From positions 1 through 34,749 of the forward strand of contig NZ_RYZH01000062.1 of NCBI RefSeq assembly GCF_003977685.1: a stretch of 34,749 nucleotides of DNA, in the 5' to 3' direction. Under the pieces are notes generated by a model, which searched no databases, had not been told where the DNA came from, and was given only the letters and a program-made list of their open reading frames with translations. This DNA is from Tautonia sociabilis (lineage in GTDB: Bacteria > Planctomycetota > Planctomycetia > Isosphaerales > Isosphaeraceae). Below, in pieces: positions 6,542 through 14,260 of this stretch. How positions within the stretch are numbered: position 1 is the stretch's first letter; every line of letters starts with the position of its first letter. Position numbers and translations under genes: made by a program.

Positions 6542-8440
6542 TCAGTCGTCGGAGTCCTCGCGATCGTCCTCGGGATCGGCCCCAGCCCCGGCCCCGGGAC
6601 GGCCCGAGTGCTCGGGCTCGGGACGGGCGTCGACCCGACGAAGCTGGGCCTCGAACCGGGAGACGAGCTGGCGGGCGAAGTCGTCGTCCAGGATGGCCCG
6701 GTGGGCCTCGGAGCCCGGCTCGGAGGCCGTCGAGGCCGCCGGCCCGGCGGCCTCGCGCTCGAACCGGAAGCAGACGGGCCGGCCGATCGCCTCGGAGAGC
6801 TGCGACTCGATCCTCGACCGCAACTCGGGCGCCTCGCACCGATCCGCCAGATAGTTATAGGCCGGCGGCACGGGGACGACCACCACGCCCGGGGATTCCA
6901 GGCGGGCCGGCTCGAGCTTCCGGAAATGGGCCGGCAGCTTGTAGTCCTCCGCCCGTTCCGCCAGTTCCGCCCAGGCCTCCCGGAGCCGATCCATCGGATC
7001 GCTTCCCGAGGGGACCGCCGGCTCGGGAGCGGAGGGACGCTCGGCCTCGATCTCGGCCTCGGCCTCGGCCGCGGAAGCCCTGGTCACGACCTCCGGCGTC
7101 CTCTCGTGCCCGTTCGTGCCGGGACCGTGATCGACCGATCGCCTCGGTGCCGGCGATGCGGGCATCGCTGCCGAAGTCAGCGGCTCAGCGGACTTTTTTT
7201 TTCCGCCGTCTCCCCCGGAAGCTGGCGATCTCGGCTCCATTCCCGAGAGCAAAGCGATCACCTCGCGCAGCTCGGCGAGGTCCTCCAGCCGGGCGACCCG
7301 GCAGAGTGCCAGTTCGACGAGCAGTCGGGTGTGCGGGCTGCCCCGGAGCCTCCCCCGGGCCTCGGCGAGGATCTGCTGGGCGGCCAGGATCGTGTCCAGG
7401 GACCATCGCCTCGCCAGGGCGGCGATCCGCTCCCGCTGGCCGGGAAGGGCGGCCAGGGCGGGCACGTCGGCCCCGGCGGCGATGACCAGCACGTCCCGGA
7501 GGAACTCGATCGAGGAGTTGAGCACGTCGGTCGGCTGGACGCCGTCGTCGACCGCCCGGTCGAGCAGTTGCAGCGCCCGGCCGGCGTCCCGGTCGGCCAG
7601 GGCGTCGAGCAGGTCGAGTACCCGGTCGTCACCGGCGATGCCGAGCACCTGGTGGACGCGGTCGGCCGTCAGCCGATCTCCGCCGGACGAGAGGAGCTGC
7701 TCGAGCAGCGACTGCGCGTCCCGCATCGAGCCGGCCGCCCTTCGGGCGACGACGTGCAGTGCCTCCCGGTCGGCCTCGACCCCCTCTCGATCGCAGATCG
7801 TGGCCAGTTGATCGACGATCCGCTCCGGCCCGATGCCGGCGAAGTCGAACCGCTGGCAGCGCGAGAGGACGGTGATCGGGATCTTGTTCGGCTCGGTGGT
7901 GGCGAAGACGAACTTGACGTGGCTGGGGGGCTCTTCCAGCGTCTTCAACAGGGCGTTGAAGGCGCTGGTCGAGAGCATGTGCACCTCGTCGATGTAATAG
8001 ATCTTGTACCGAGACCGGATCGGCCGCAGGCCGGCCCCCTGGCGCAGCTCTCGGACCGACTCGACGCCGTTGTTGCTGGCGCCGTCGATCTCGATGACGT
8101 CGGTGTCCTCGCCGGTGGCGATCCGACGGCAGGTGTCGCACTCGTTGCAGGGGGTCTCGGTTGGCCCGCCGCGCTCGCAGTTCAGCGCCTTGGCGAAGAT
8201 GCGGGCCATCGAGGTCTTGCCGACCCCCCGGGTGCCGCTGAACAGGTACGCCTGGGCGACGCGATCCAGCCGGATCGCGTTCCGGAGGGCCCGGACGACG
8301 TGGTCCTGGCCGACGACGTCCTCGAACCGCTGGGGCCGGTAGCGCCGGGCGACAACCGTGTACGCCTCAGCCCCGGCCCGAGCCCCGGAGGCGTCGGGCG
8401 AGGGCGATCCGAGCGATGTGAGGGAGGTGGTCCGGGCCAC
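6542..8440 (-). CDS. dnaX: DNA polymerase III subunits tau and gamma
   Basis: This is the ATPase of the replicative clamp loader. From the GTG at 8440 the tau product is 632 residues. Walker A GTRGVGKT is at 69-76, the zinc-binding cysteines at 88, 98, 101 and 104, Walker B YYIDEVH at 148-154, and the SRC arginine-finger motif near 193. Domain III follows to about 395, then a Gly/Lys/Pro/Ala-rich linker and a poorly conserved tau-specific tail. The frame is open to 8644, but that stretch overlaps the SRP RNA and is not protein-like. The GTG at 8440 has GGAG eight bases upstream. A nine-A run at codons 413-416 probably generates the shorter gamma form (separate entry). Confidence 0.95.
   Translation of the reverse strand: MARTTSLTSLGSPSPDASGARAGAEAYTVVARRYRPQRFEDVVGQDHVVRALRNAIRLDRVAQAYLFSGTRGVGKTSMARIFAKALNCERGGPTETPCNECDTCRRIATGEDTDVIEIDGASNNGVESVRELRQGAGLRPIRSRYKIYYIDEVHMLSTSAFNALLKTLEEPPSHVKFVFATTEPNKIPITVLSRCQRFDFAGIGPERIVDQLATICDREGVEADREALHVVARRAAGSMRDAQSLLEQLLSSGGDRLTADRVHQVLGIAGDDRVLDLLDALADRDAGRALQLLDRAVDDGVQPTDVLNSSIEFLRDVLVIAAGADVPALAALPGQRERIAALARRWSLDTILAAQQILAEARGRLRGSPHTRLLVELALCRVARLEDLAELREVIALLSGMEPRSPASGGDGGKKKSAEPLTSAAMPASPAPRRSVDHGPGTNGHERTPEVVTRASAAEAEAEIEAERPSAPEPAVPSGSDPMDRLREAWAELAERAEDYKLPAHFRKLEPARLESPGVVVVPVPPAYNYLADRCEAPELRSRIESQLSEAIGRPVCFRFEREAAGPAASTASEPGSEAHRAILDDDFARQLVSRFEAQLRRVDARPEPEHSGRPGAGAGADPEDDREDSDD
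7194..7202 (-). other. A9 slippery run in dnaX, probable tau/gamma frameshift or slippage site
   Basis: The coding strand has nine A followed by G, read as GGA AAA AAA AAG in the tau frame. A -1 shift (or one extra A) reads KKKVR then TGA, and losing one A reads KKSPLSR then TGA, so either slip ends the protein at about 418-420 residues, a gamma-sized product. GGGGGAG lies about seven bases upstream, like the stimulatory Shine-Dalgarno-like element of E. coli dnaX. A 6-bp hairpin GCGATG-CCCG-CATCGC follows about 25 bases downstream. The A9 length is the one known for transcriptional slippage in Thermus dnaX. Confidence 0.7.
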
Positions 8441-8611
8441 GGGAGGCGCTCCGTCGAGCCGTGGGGACCAGGGCAGGGGAGGGGGCTGCTTCGAACCGGA
8501 CCCGGTCCCCCTCGCTCTGGTGGGTCGTCGCCGGTCGATCCGCGCTCCGCCGCCACCCGGGACCAGGCGGATCATGCGCGATCGCGATCCGATCACTCGG
8601 CCCGAAGGGGA

Positions 8612-8730
8612 CCGGGAGAGCCGGGGAGGTGCTCCCGGGCACATCGAGGTCGCGCTTATGGCTGCTGCGTTCCCGCCCTGACCAGGTTCACGCGCCTCAA
8701 TTGCCCGGGTCCCCCCCGGCTCACCCGGGC
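8612..8730 (-). ncRNA. ffs: Signal recognition particle RNA (small bacterial type)
   Basis: The - strand carries the near-invariant SRP RNA apical loop, CCTGGTCAGG followed by GCGGGAACGCAGCAGCC and ATAAG. The flanks pair over a long rod: GAGGCGCG with CGCGACCTC, CCCGGGCA with TGCCCGGG, and GAGCCGGGG with CCCCGGCTC, extending to about 8730 and 8612. No Alu domain is evident, so this is the small 4.5S-like form. The RNA binds Ffh and targets membrane proteins. It lies upstream of dnaX on the same strand, a frequent arrangement. The ends are inferred from pairing and may be off by several bases. Confidence 0.9.
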
Positions 8731-8784
8731 CCCCTCGGACGGGGGATCGGGATCGCCCTGCGGGCCGACCCGGCGGAAGGGCTC

Positions 8785-8813
8785 AATTTACCCGCTGCCG
8801 CTCCCCTCCGCAA
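8785..8813 (-). promoter_or_regulatory. Possible promoter for the SRP RNA
   Basis: On the - strand TTGCGG (8813-8808) and TAAATT (8790-8785) are 17 bases apart in otherwise very GC-rich sequence. Transcription would start near 8778, about 48 bases before the paired 5' end of the SRP RNA, so 5' processing would be needed. The hexamers are only moderate matches. Confidence 0.3.
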
Positions 8814-8918
8814 GGTGGGCGGGGCGAAATCACGGGACATCCGTATCCTTACGCGCCGTCGGCCCCGGTGGTTCGGTGCTTTGGCCGGTCGCTCGGCCCG
8901 GCGGGCGCCCCCGCTCGC

Positions 8919-9629
8919 TCATCCCTCCTCGGGGCTGACTCCTTCCGGCCAGCGGACCTCGGGGGAGGGGAGGCCGCCGGCGATCGGGTCGGAGGGCCAG
9001 GAGAGCGTGACCCACCAGCCGAGCAGGGCGAGCAGGACATACGTCACGATCGTCGCGCCGACCGACTTCGAGGTGAACTTCAACGCGGTTCCGAACGCCC
9101 GGTTCACGCGACGGCCGGCGAGGTCGACGCTGCACCACTCGTCCAGCACCAGGTGCGAGAGGAACCCGAGCGTCACGGCGGCGGCCATCAGCAGCCGGAT
9201 CGGATGCGAGTCGGACGGATATCCCAGATAGGTGATCGCCCCCCAGATGCCGGCGGTCGGGAGGCTGTGGTTCATGCCCCGGTGGACCGTCAGCCGGGCG
9301 AGCGACCGGCGGAGTCCGTGCCGGACCAGGACGTAGGTCAGGATCGCCGCCCAGAGGTGCAGCTCGAACGGGACGACGGCCTCGGTGTCGTCGATCCCCT
9401 GCCAGACGGCCACCGCCGCGAGGATCCCGAGCAGGCCGCTGAAGCCCCGGAGCTGCACGGAGCTGTCCGAGTCGAGGTCGGGCAACAGGCCTCCCACGGT
9501 CGTCAGCAGGGCCGCGACCGAGCCGTAGAGCCAGTGCAGGCCCGTCACCACTCCGGCTCCCCAGGCGAAGAAGATGCCCAGGAAGCTGGCGAATCCCACG
9601 TGCTGGCGAAAGTTCCCCATCGCGCTCAC
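8919..9629 (-). CDS. YdjM/DUF457-type membrane-bound metal-dependent hydrolase
   Basis: The 236-residue product has at least four hydrophobic segments and the motifs of the YdjM (LexA-regulated membrane hydrolase) family: GGLLPDLDSD at about 47-56, HRGMNHS at about 115, and SHLVLDEW near 160. Conserved Asp and His residues in these motifs are the likely metal ligands. The natural substrate is not known for the family. The start may be GTG 9629 or the ATG at 9620, as the AAAGG upstream suits either poorly. It is divergent from the acyltransferase gene. The 248 bases between them (9630-9877) show no clear promoter. Confidence 0.8.
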   Translation of the reverse strand: MSAMGNFRQHVGFASFLGIFFAWGAGVVTGLHWLYGSVAALLTTVGGLLPDLDSDSSVQLRGFSGLLGILAAVAVWQGIDDTEAVVPFELHLWAAILTYVLVRHGLRRSLARLTVHRGMNHSLPTAGIWGAITYLGYPSDSHPIRLLMAAAVTLGFLSHLVLDEWCSVDLAGRRVNRAFGTALKFTSKSVGATIVTYVLLALLGWWVTLSWPSDPIAGGLPSPEVRWPEGVSPEEG

Positions 9630-9877
9630 GCTGCCTTTCGCGATCGATCGGCCCGGAGTCGAGGTTCCGACGGCCGCCCATCCTAGCGATCCGGCGCCGG
9701 GAGTCGAGCCGGGGGGGGGTGGTTGGTTGGGCTCGCTGGGCTGGGCGGGCGTTCGTTCTCCCGCTCCGGGATCGCCGGATCGATCGCGGGAAGCCGGGGA
9801 GCGGGTTCCCCGGCGGATCGGCCCGTGTTAGGGTGCCGGGCGGCCGGAAGGGCAGGGGGCTGGATCGCGAGATCGCC

Positions 9878-11272
9878 ATGGCCGAGACCGGGATGCCGAC
9901 GTCTGGAGGCAAGCCGACGCCCCCTCCCCTGGAGGTTCCGGCCGGTGGCCGGGTGTACTACCCCGGCCTCGACGGCCTTCGGGCGGTGGCGATCGCGCTG
10001 GTCTACCTGTTCCACGACCGGGAATTGAACGTCCTGGAGCAGCTCTCGACGGGGCTGGAGCTTCCGCTGGCGCTGCTGCTCGACCCGCTCCTCCGGCTGG
10101 CCGGGCTCCCGGAGGTGTCGTTCCGTGTCCGAGGCCTGGTCTCTCCGCTCCGGGAGAACGGTTGGATCGGCGTCAACATCTTCTTCGTGCTCAGCGGCTT
10201 CTTGATTACGACGCTGCTGCTTCGGGAGCGGGAGCGGTTCGGCCGGGTTGACCTGAGGGCGTTCTGGGTGCGCCGCATTCTCCGGATCTGGCCGCTCTAT
10301 CATCTCGTGGTCCTCATTTGCTTCGTGATCACGCCGCTGGCCCGCGTCGCGGTGGGGCTGGAGCCGGGCCCCTGGCGGGAGCAGGCCGAACGGCTGCCGG
10401 CCTTCCTCGCGTTCCTGGGGAACTGGTCGATGGCGATCGGCGGGCCGGTGGCCTCGGATTCGATCTCGGTGCTGTGGAGCGTTTGCGTCGAGGAGCAGTT
10501 CTACCTGTTCGTGCCGCTGATCGTCTCCCGGGTGGGGGGACGCTGGCGGATCGTCCTGGTGGCGGGGCTGATGGGGCTGGGTATCTCCTCCCGATTCGCG
10601 CTGGCCGAGGCGGGATCGACCGGGGTCGCGCTGCGGTACAACACGCTGGCGAACCTGGACACATTGATGGCCGGAGTGATGCTTGCGCTGTGCTCCCGGC
10701 ACGGGAAGGCGGGGATCGGCGGGGGAGCCTGGTCGCTCTGGGTCACCAGGGGGGCGGTTGCCGCCGGAGCGACGGCCGTCTACGCGATTCCCCTCGGCTA
10801 CGCGGAGGAGGGCTGGAGGAGGGCGGCCGAGGAGGTCCTGGTCTGGTCCTGGGCGGTGGCGCTGGTGGCGTGGGCGGCATCGGATCGCGACGCGACCTCG
10901 GCCTGGCTCCGCAGGAGGACCCTGGTCTGGCTCGGCCGGATCAGCTATGGGCTGTACCTGTACCACGAGATCGCGCTGGGCCTCGTTTCCTGGGCGTTTC
11001 GTCGCCTTCCCGCCTTCCCCGAGGCCGGCCTGATCGCGTCGCTCTCGGCGCCGGCGCTGACGATCGGCCTGGCGGCGGCCTCGTACTACGGGTTCGAGCG
11101 GCCGTTCCTGAGACTCAAGGGGAGGTGGACCCGGGTGCCGTCTCGTCCGGTCGACGGGGAGCGGGAGGGATCGGAGCGCCTCGAGGGGGCCGGGCATGGT
11201 AGGATGTCCGCTCCCGGGCCTTCGACCGGGCCGCCTCCCGCCGACTCCTCCCCGACGCCGAACCAGCCGTGA
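9878..11272 (+). CDS. Acyltransferase 3 family membrane protein (OafA/YrhL-like)
   Basis: The protein (464 residues) is a multi-pass membrane O-acyltransferase of the acyltransferase-3 family, which moves acetyl or other acyl groups across the membrane onto sugars or peptidoglycan. It begins with YYPGLDGLRAVAIALVYLFH, the canonical motif including the essential His. ENGWIGVNIFFVLSGFL, RRILRIWPLYH and SVCVEEQFYLF follow in family order, with about ten hydrophobic helices. The frame begins at 9719, but the residues before ATG 9878 are not protein-like. The stop overlaps the GTG of the SGNH hydrolase (GTGA), so the two are translationally coupled and probably work together. Confidence 0.9.
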   Translation: MAETGMPTSGGKPTPPPLEVPAGGRVYYPGLDGLRAVAIALVYLFHDRELNVLEQLSTGLELPLALLLDPLLRLAGLPEVSFRVRGLVSPLRENGWIGVNIFFVLSGFLITTLLLRERERFGRVDLRAFWVRRILRIWPLYHLVVLICFVITPLARVAVGLEPGPWREQAERLPAFLAFLGNWSMAIGGPVASDSISVLWSVCVEEQFYLFVPLIVSRVGGRWRIVLVAGLMGLGISSRFALAEAGSTGVALRYNTLANLDTLMAGVMLALCSRHGKAGIGGGAWSLWVTRGAVAAGATAVYAIPLGYAEEGWRRAAEEVLVWSWAVALVAWAASDRDATSAWLRRRTLVWLGRISYGLYLYHEIALGLVSWAFRRLPAFPEAGLIASLSAPALTIGLAAASYYGFERPFLRLKGRWTRVPSRPVDGEREGSERLEGAGHGRMSAPGPSTGPPPADSSPTPNQP

Positions 11273-12204
11273 TCCGCCCCCCTCGCCATCCGGTTGCTCG
11301 ACTCGTCGCGATCGTCTCTCCCGCGGTCGTCCTCGCGATCGCCGTGGCCCAGGTTGTCTTTTCCCGAGTCGCCGGCCCGTCGGGTCCGGGGCGAGGGCCG
11401 ACCGTCGCGGTGCCGAGGGCCGGACAGTCCGACTGGGTGGTCGACCACTCCCGGTACGTCTCCCGGGCCATGTCGGGGCCGGCCCCCGTCCTGTTCCTGG
11501 GAGATTCGATCACCCGGGGCTGGCTCGGCCCGGCGCTCGACGGCAACGACCGGCGGCTGAACCGCCTTTGGCTCGGCCGCTTCGCCTCCCGCCGGGCGGC
11601 GAACTTCGGCATGGACGGCGACCACGTCGAGCACCTGCTCTGGCGGATCCGGCACGGTGAGCTGCCCCGGATCGAGCCCGAGCTGATCGTCCTGTTGATT
11701 GGCACGAACAATATCGGGCTCGACCCTCCCCAGGAGATCGCCAAAGGGGTGGTCGCCGTGGTCGACGAGATCCGCCGGCGATGCCCGGGATCGCTCATCC
11801 TCGTCATGGGCCTGCTGCCCCGAGGCACGACCCTCGGCCACGGCCAGCCGCCGATCTCCCTCGCCCCCGACCCGAGGATTGCCGCCATCAACCGCCTGCT
11901 GGAGCCGCTGGCCGATCGTCCCGGCGTGGCCTTCCTCGACATCGGCGACCGCTTCATCGGCCCCGACGGCCTGCTCAACCGCCGGTTGCAGCCCGACCTG
12001 CTCCACCTCTCCTCCGAGGGCTACGCCCTCTGGGCCGACGCCCTCGAGCCGATGGTCCGCCTCCTGGTCGGCCCCCCTCCCGAGAGGGAGCACGCCAGTC
12101 CCGGCGAGCGTCCCCTCCGTCCGGGCCTCGCGTCGGGATCGGGATCGGGATCGGGGCCGATCGACCCGGATCCCGCCCCACACCCGGGACCGCCTTCCGG
12201 TTGA
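11269..12204 (+). CDS. SGNH/GDSL hydrolase, membrane-anchored or secreted
   Basis: The 311-residue product has an N-terminal hydrophobic segment at about 12-32 (signal anchor or signal peptide). An SGNH domain follows with all four blocks: Ser80 in FLGDSITRG, Gly114 in NFGMDGD, Asn147 in IGTNN, and Asp243/His246 in DLLHLSSEGY. These form the Ser-His-Asp triad and oxyanion hole of esterases or acyltransferases acting on carbohydrates. The gene overlaps the upstream acyltransferase-3 gene by four bases. Because OatA/OafA-type enzymes fuse these two domains, this pair is probably a two-gene version that completes acyl transfer outside the membrane. The last 40 residues are Ser/Gly/Pro-rich, encoded partly by a TCGGGA tandem repeat at 12133-12156. 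Confidence 0.88.
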   Translation: MIRPPRHPVARLVAIVSPAVVLAIAVAQVVFSRVAGPSGPGRGPTVAVPRAGQSDWVVDHSRYVSRAMSGPAPVLFLGDSITRGWLGPALDGNDRRLNRLWLGRFASRRAANFGMDGDHVEHLLWRIRHGELPRIEPELIVLLIGTNNIGLDPPQEIAKGVVAVVDEIRRRCPGSLILVMGLLPRGTTLGHGQPPISLAPDPRIAAINRLLEPLADRPGVAFLDIGDRFIGPDGLLNRRLQPDLLHLSSEGYALWADALEPMVRLLVGPPPEREHASPGERPLRPGLASGSGSGSGPIDPDPAPHPGPPSG

Positions 12205-12678
12205 TGGGGAGGCGGGGGATCCTGCGTCTCGGGTCGGCTGGCCTTGGGCCCGGCGGTCGGCCTCCGGGGCGATGATCGCCGGCACTCGGGAGCCGATCCA
12301 CCCCTGCCTTGGCCGGGGCCAGTGCCGGGGGAGATCCGACGGACGAGCCGGCTCGCCGTCGGGCGATCGGCGACTGGCCGGGCACTCCCAGCCGAGCGAC
12401 GGTCGTCCTCTCCTCGACGACGGCCAGGACGACAGGGACGCCGATGCCTTCCGGCTCGCAGCGACCGAGGAGAGCCGGGCGCCGGGCGTGTTGTCCTCGC
12501 CTCCGGCGCTTCGGCCGCTTCGACTCGTCCTCTTCGATCCTGCCCCGTGTTCCTCCCCCCATTGAACCGCCAGGAGGGCGTGACGACTGTCCTGGAGTCG
12601 CGCGGTCGGGCCTTCCCCAGCGCGAGGGGAAACGAACGAGAGGCCCGGGTCCGGCGCCGGTCTGGTCGAGAGGCGGCG
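12205..12678 (+). other. 474-base gap with no recognisable gene
   Basis: Several overlapping open frames exist on both strands, as expected at this GC content, but none reads as a known protein or has a convincing start. GAGAGG just before 12679 is the ribosome binding site of the ABC ATPase. The stretch may contain decayed sequence, in line with the damaged genes that follow. Confidence 0.4.
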
Positions 12679-13189
12679 ATGATCGAAGTCGAGGATCTCA
12701 AGTTGACCTACCCGGGAGCGGCGACTCCGGCGGTCCGAGGCATGTCCTTCGAGATCGCCGAGGCCGAGGTCTTCGGAGTGCTGGGTCCGAACGGGGCGGG
12801 TAAGTCGACCTTGCAGAAGATCCTCATCGGCCTGCTCCGGGGTTGGCGAGGGCGGGTCGAGGTCCTCGATCGGCCGCTCCAGGACTGGAAGGCCGACGAC
12901 TACCGGACGATCGGGGTCGGCTCCGAGATGCCCAACCACGACCTCCGGCTGACCGCTCGGGAGAACCAGCAGTTCTTCCGATCGCTTCACGACGGCGAGA
13001 CGCAGTCGGTCGAGGAGGCTCTGGCGCTTGTCGGGCTCGAGGACGAGGCCGACAAGCGCGTCTTCGCCTTCTCCAAGGGCATGAAGATCCGCCTGAACAT
13101 CGCCAGGAGCCTCTTGCACCGGCCCCGGGTCTGGTTCCTCGACGAGCCGACGGCCGGGCTCGACCCGGTCAACGCCGTCGCCATCCGGG
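12679..13189 (+). pseudogene. ABC transporter ATP-binding protein, truncated after the D-loop
   Basis: The first 170 residues are a clear ABC ATPase: Walker A LGPNGAGKST at about 36-45, a Q-loop region near VGSEMPNHDLRLT, the signature as FSKGMKIRL at about 132-140, Walker B WFLDEPTAGLD and the D-loop. It resembles ATPases of ABC-2 type exporters. Homology stops abruptly after DPVNAVAIR, before the H-loop, and the frame then reads unrelated sequence to a stop at 13272. A functional ATPase needs roughly 70 or more further residues, and no permease gene follows. The downstream sequence is the tail of another gene family in a different frame, so this is a deletion remnant or a misassembly. The ATG at 12679 has GAGAGG five bases upstream. 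Confidence 0.85.
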
Positions 13190-13388
13190 TTACGCGGGGG
13201 GGATTGCCGCCTCGATCCGCGGCGGGATCGCGCTGGGCTCGTGGTGGTCGCTGGTGCCCCTGGTACCGCTGATCGCCCTGCTTTTTCACCGCACAGCGAT
13301 GGAGGATCGCTTCCTGGGAGAGGGCCTGGACGGATACGACGACTACAGCCGGAACGTGCGGTTCCGCCTGGTGCCCGGACTCTGGTAG
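13179..13388 (+). pseudogene. C-terminal fragment of an isoprenylcysteine carboxyl methyltransferase-like protein
   Basis: Only the last 69 residues are present: RHPGYAGG at the join, a hydrophobic segment ALGSWWSLVPLVPLIALLF, then RTAMEDRFL, EGLDGYDDYS and RFRLVPGLW before the TAG. This pattern (RHP-Y, ED-L, GY-Y, RLxPxxW) is typical of the ICMT/PEMT-like membrane methyltransferase family, which is usually about 180-220 residues. The N-terminal two thirds are missing. The fragment begins where the ABC ATPase breaks off and is in another frame, so it has no start codon of its own. Confidence 0.75.
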
Positions 13389-13638
13389 GATCACGATTGA
13401 AACGATTTGTGTTCTTTGTTGTTTTGTTTGTGACGTGTTGCTTTGCGATGGCGTCCTGGGCCTCGGCGCTCTTGGTTGTTCATCTCGGTCGTTTCCGGCC
13501 GCGGTTCTGTGAATTGAACCGATTGTCTTTTATCACGGCGGCGCGGCGTTCGTATCTCATCCGGATCGTCGAGCCCGGGACCGGTTCGGCCGACGAGGAG
13601 CCGGGTCGACCGATCGCGATCGGGTGCGGGGGGCTCCC
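13389..13638 (+). other. T-rich leader before the ECF sigma gene
   Basis: About 13395-13470 is unusually T-rich and low in GC for this window. One frame could be read from a TTG at 13397 (AGGA six bases upstream) as a hydrophobic stretch KRFVFFVVLFVT, but it then runs through the sigma gene in the wrong frame and has no recognisable content. It probably holds the promoter or leader of the sigma factor gene, although I find no convincing -35/-10 pair. Confidence 0.4.
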
Positions 13639-14199
13639 ATGGGACAGGAACCCGACCAGACGAGGGCGAGTCCATCGGGATCGAGCCCGGAGGGACCTCG
13701 GGCGGCGAGCGACCTGATTCCGCTGGTCTACGACGAGCTGCGGCGACTGGCGGCGCTGCGGCTGGCACAGACGCCGGCAGGGCCGTCGCTCCAGGCGACG
13801 GCCCTCGTGCACGAGGCGTACTTGCGCCTGGTCGGCGACGGGACGGGCCCCCTCTGGGATGGCCGGGGCCACTTTTTCGCCGCCGCGGCCGAGGCGATGC
13901 GGCGGATCCTGGTCGAGAATGCCCGCCGCAAGCGTCGGCTGAAGCGGGGAGGCGGTTTCCGTCGGGTCGACCTCCAGGAGCCCCCGGCCCTCGATCCGGA
14001 TGAGCACCTCCTGGCCCTCGACGACGCGATTGACCGGCTTTCGGCCGAGGACCCCGTGGCGGCCAAGGTCGTCGAGCTTCGCCAGTTCGCCGGCCTGGGG
14101 CACGAGGAGGTGGCCGCCGTGCTCGGGATCACGGTCGACCTGGCCCGGAAGAAGTGGACCTACGCCCGGGCCTGGCTTCGGGACGACCTGGGAGACTGA
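13639..14199 (+). CDS. ECF-type RNA polymerase sigma factor (planctomycete group)
   Basis: The protein (186 residues) is an extracytoplasmic-function sigma factor of the group widespread in Rhodopirellula and relatives. Sigma region 2 is at about 20-95, with LIPLVYDELRRLAALRL, LVHEAYLRL and HFFAAAAEAMRRILVENARRK. Region 4 is at about 125-182 (LELRQFAG-type helix, VELRQFAGLGHEEVAAVLGIT, WTYARAWLRDDL). No anti-sigma domain is fused. ATG 13639 was preferred over the in-frame GTG at 13624 because it lies directly before the conserved part and has a G-rich stretch upstream. A Ser/Thr kinase gene begins 61 bases downstream, a typical planctomycete pairing, but that gene is broken here. Confidence 0.9.
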   Translation: MGQEPDQTRASPSGSSPEGPRAASDLIPLVYDELRRLAALRLAQTPAGPSLQATALVHEAYLRLVGDGTGPLWDGRGHFFAAAAEAMRRILVENARRKRRLKRGGGFRRVDLQEPPALDPDEHLLALDDAIDRLSAEDPVAAKVVELRQFAGLGHEEVAAVLGITVDLARKKWTYARAWLRDDLGD

Positions 14200-14260
14200 A
14201 CCGCCTCGCAGTCGTCGGCACCTCGCCTCGCCGAGCCCCTCGCCCCCCGAGGACCTCGCC

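Noticed and set aside
6467..8938. Long + strand open frame (823 codons) antisense to dnaX and the SRP RNA
   Set aside because: It covers a real - strand gene and a structural RNA and has no recognisable domains.
11086..13119. Long - strand open frame (677 codons) over the acyltransferase, SGNH and ABC genes
   Set aside because: It is antisense to three recognised genes, has no family-like content, and reflects high GC at third codon positions.
13397..13717. Possible small membrane protein from TTG 13397 with a hydrophobic start
   Set aside because: It continues out of frame through the start of the sigma gene, uses T-rich codons unlike the window, and has no recognisable end; more likely a leader region.
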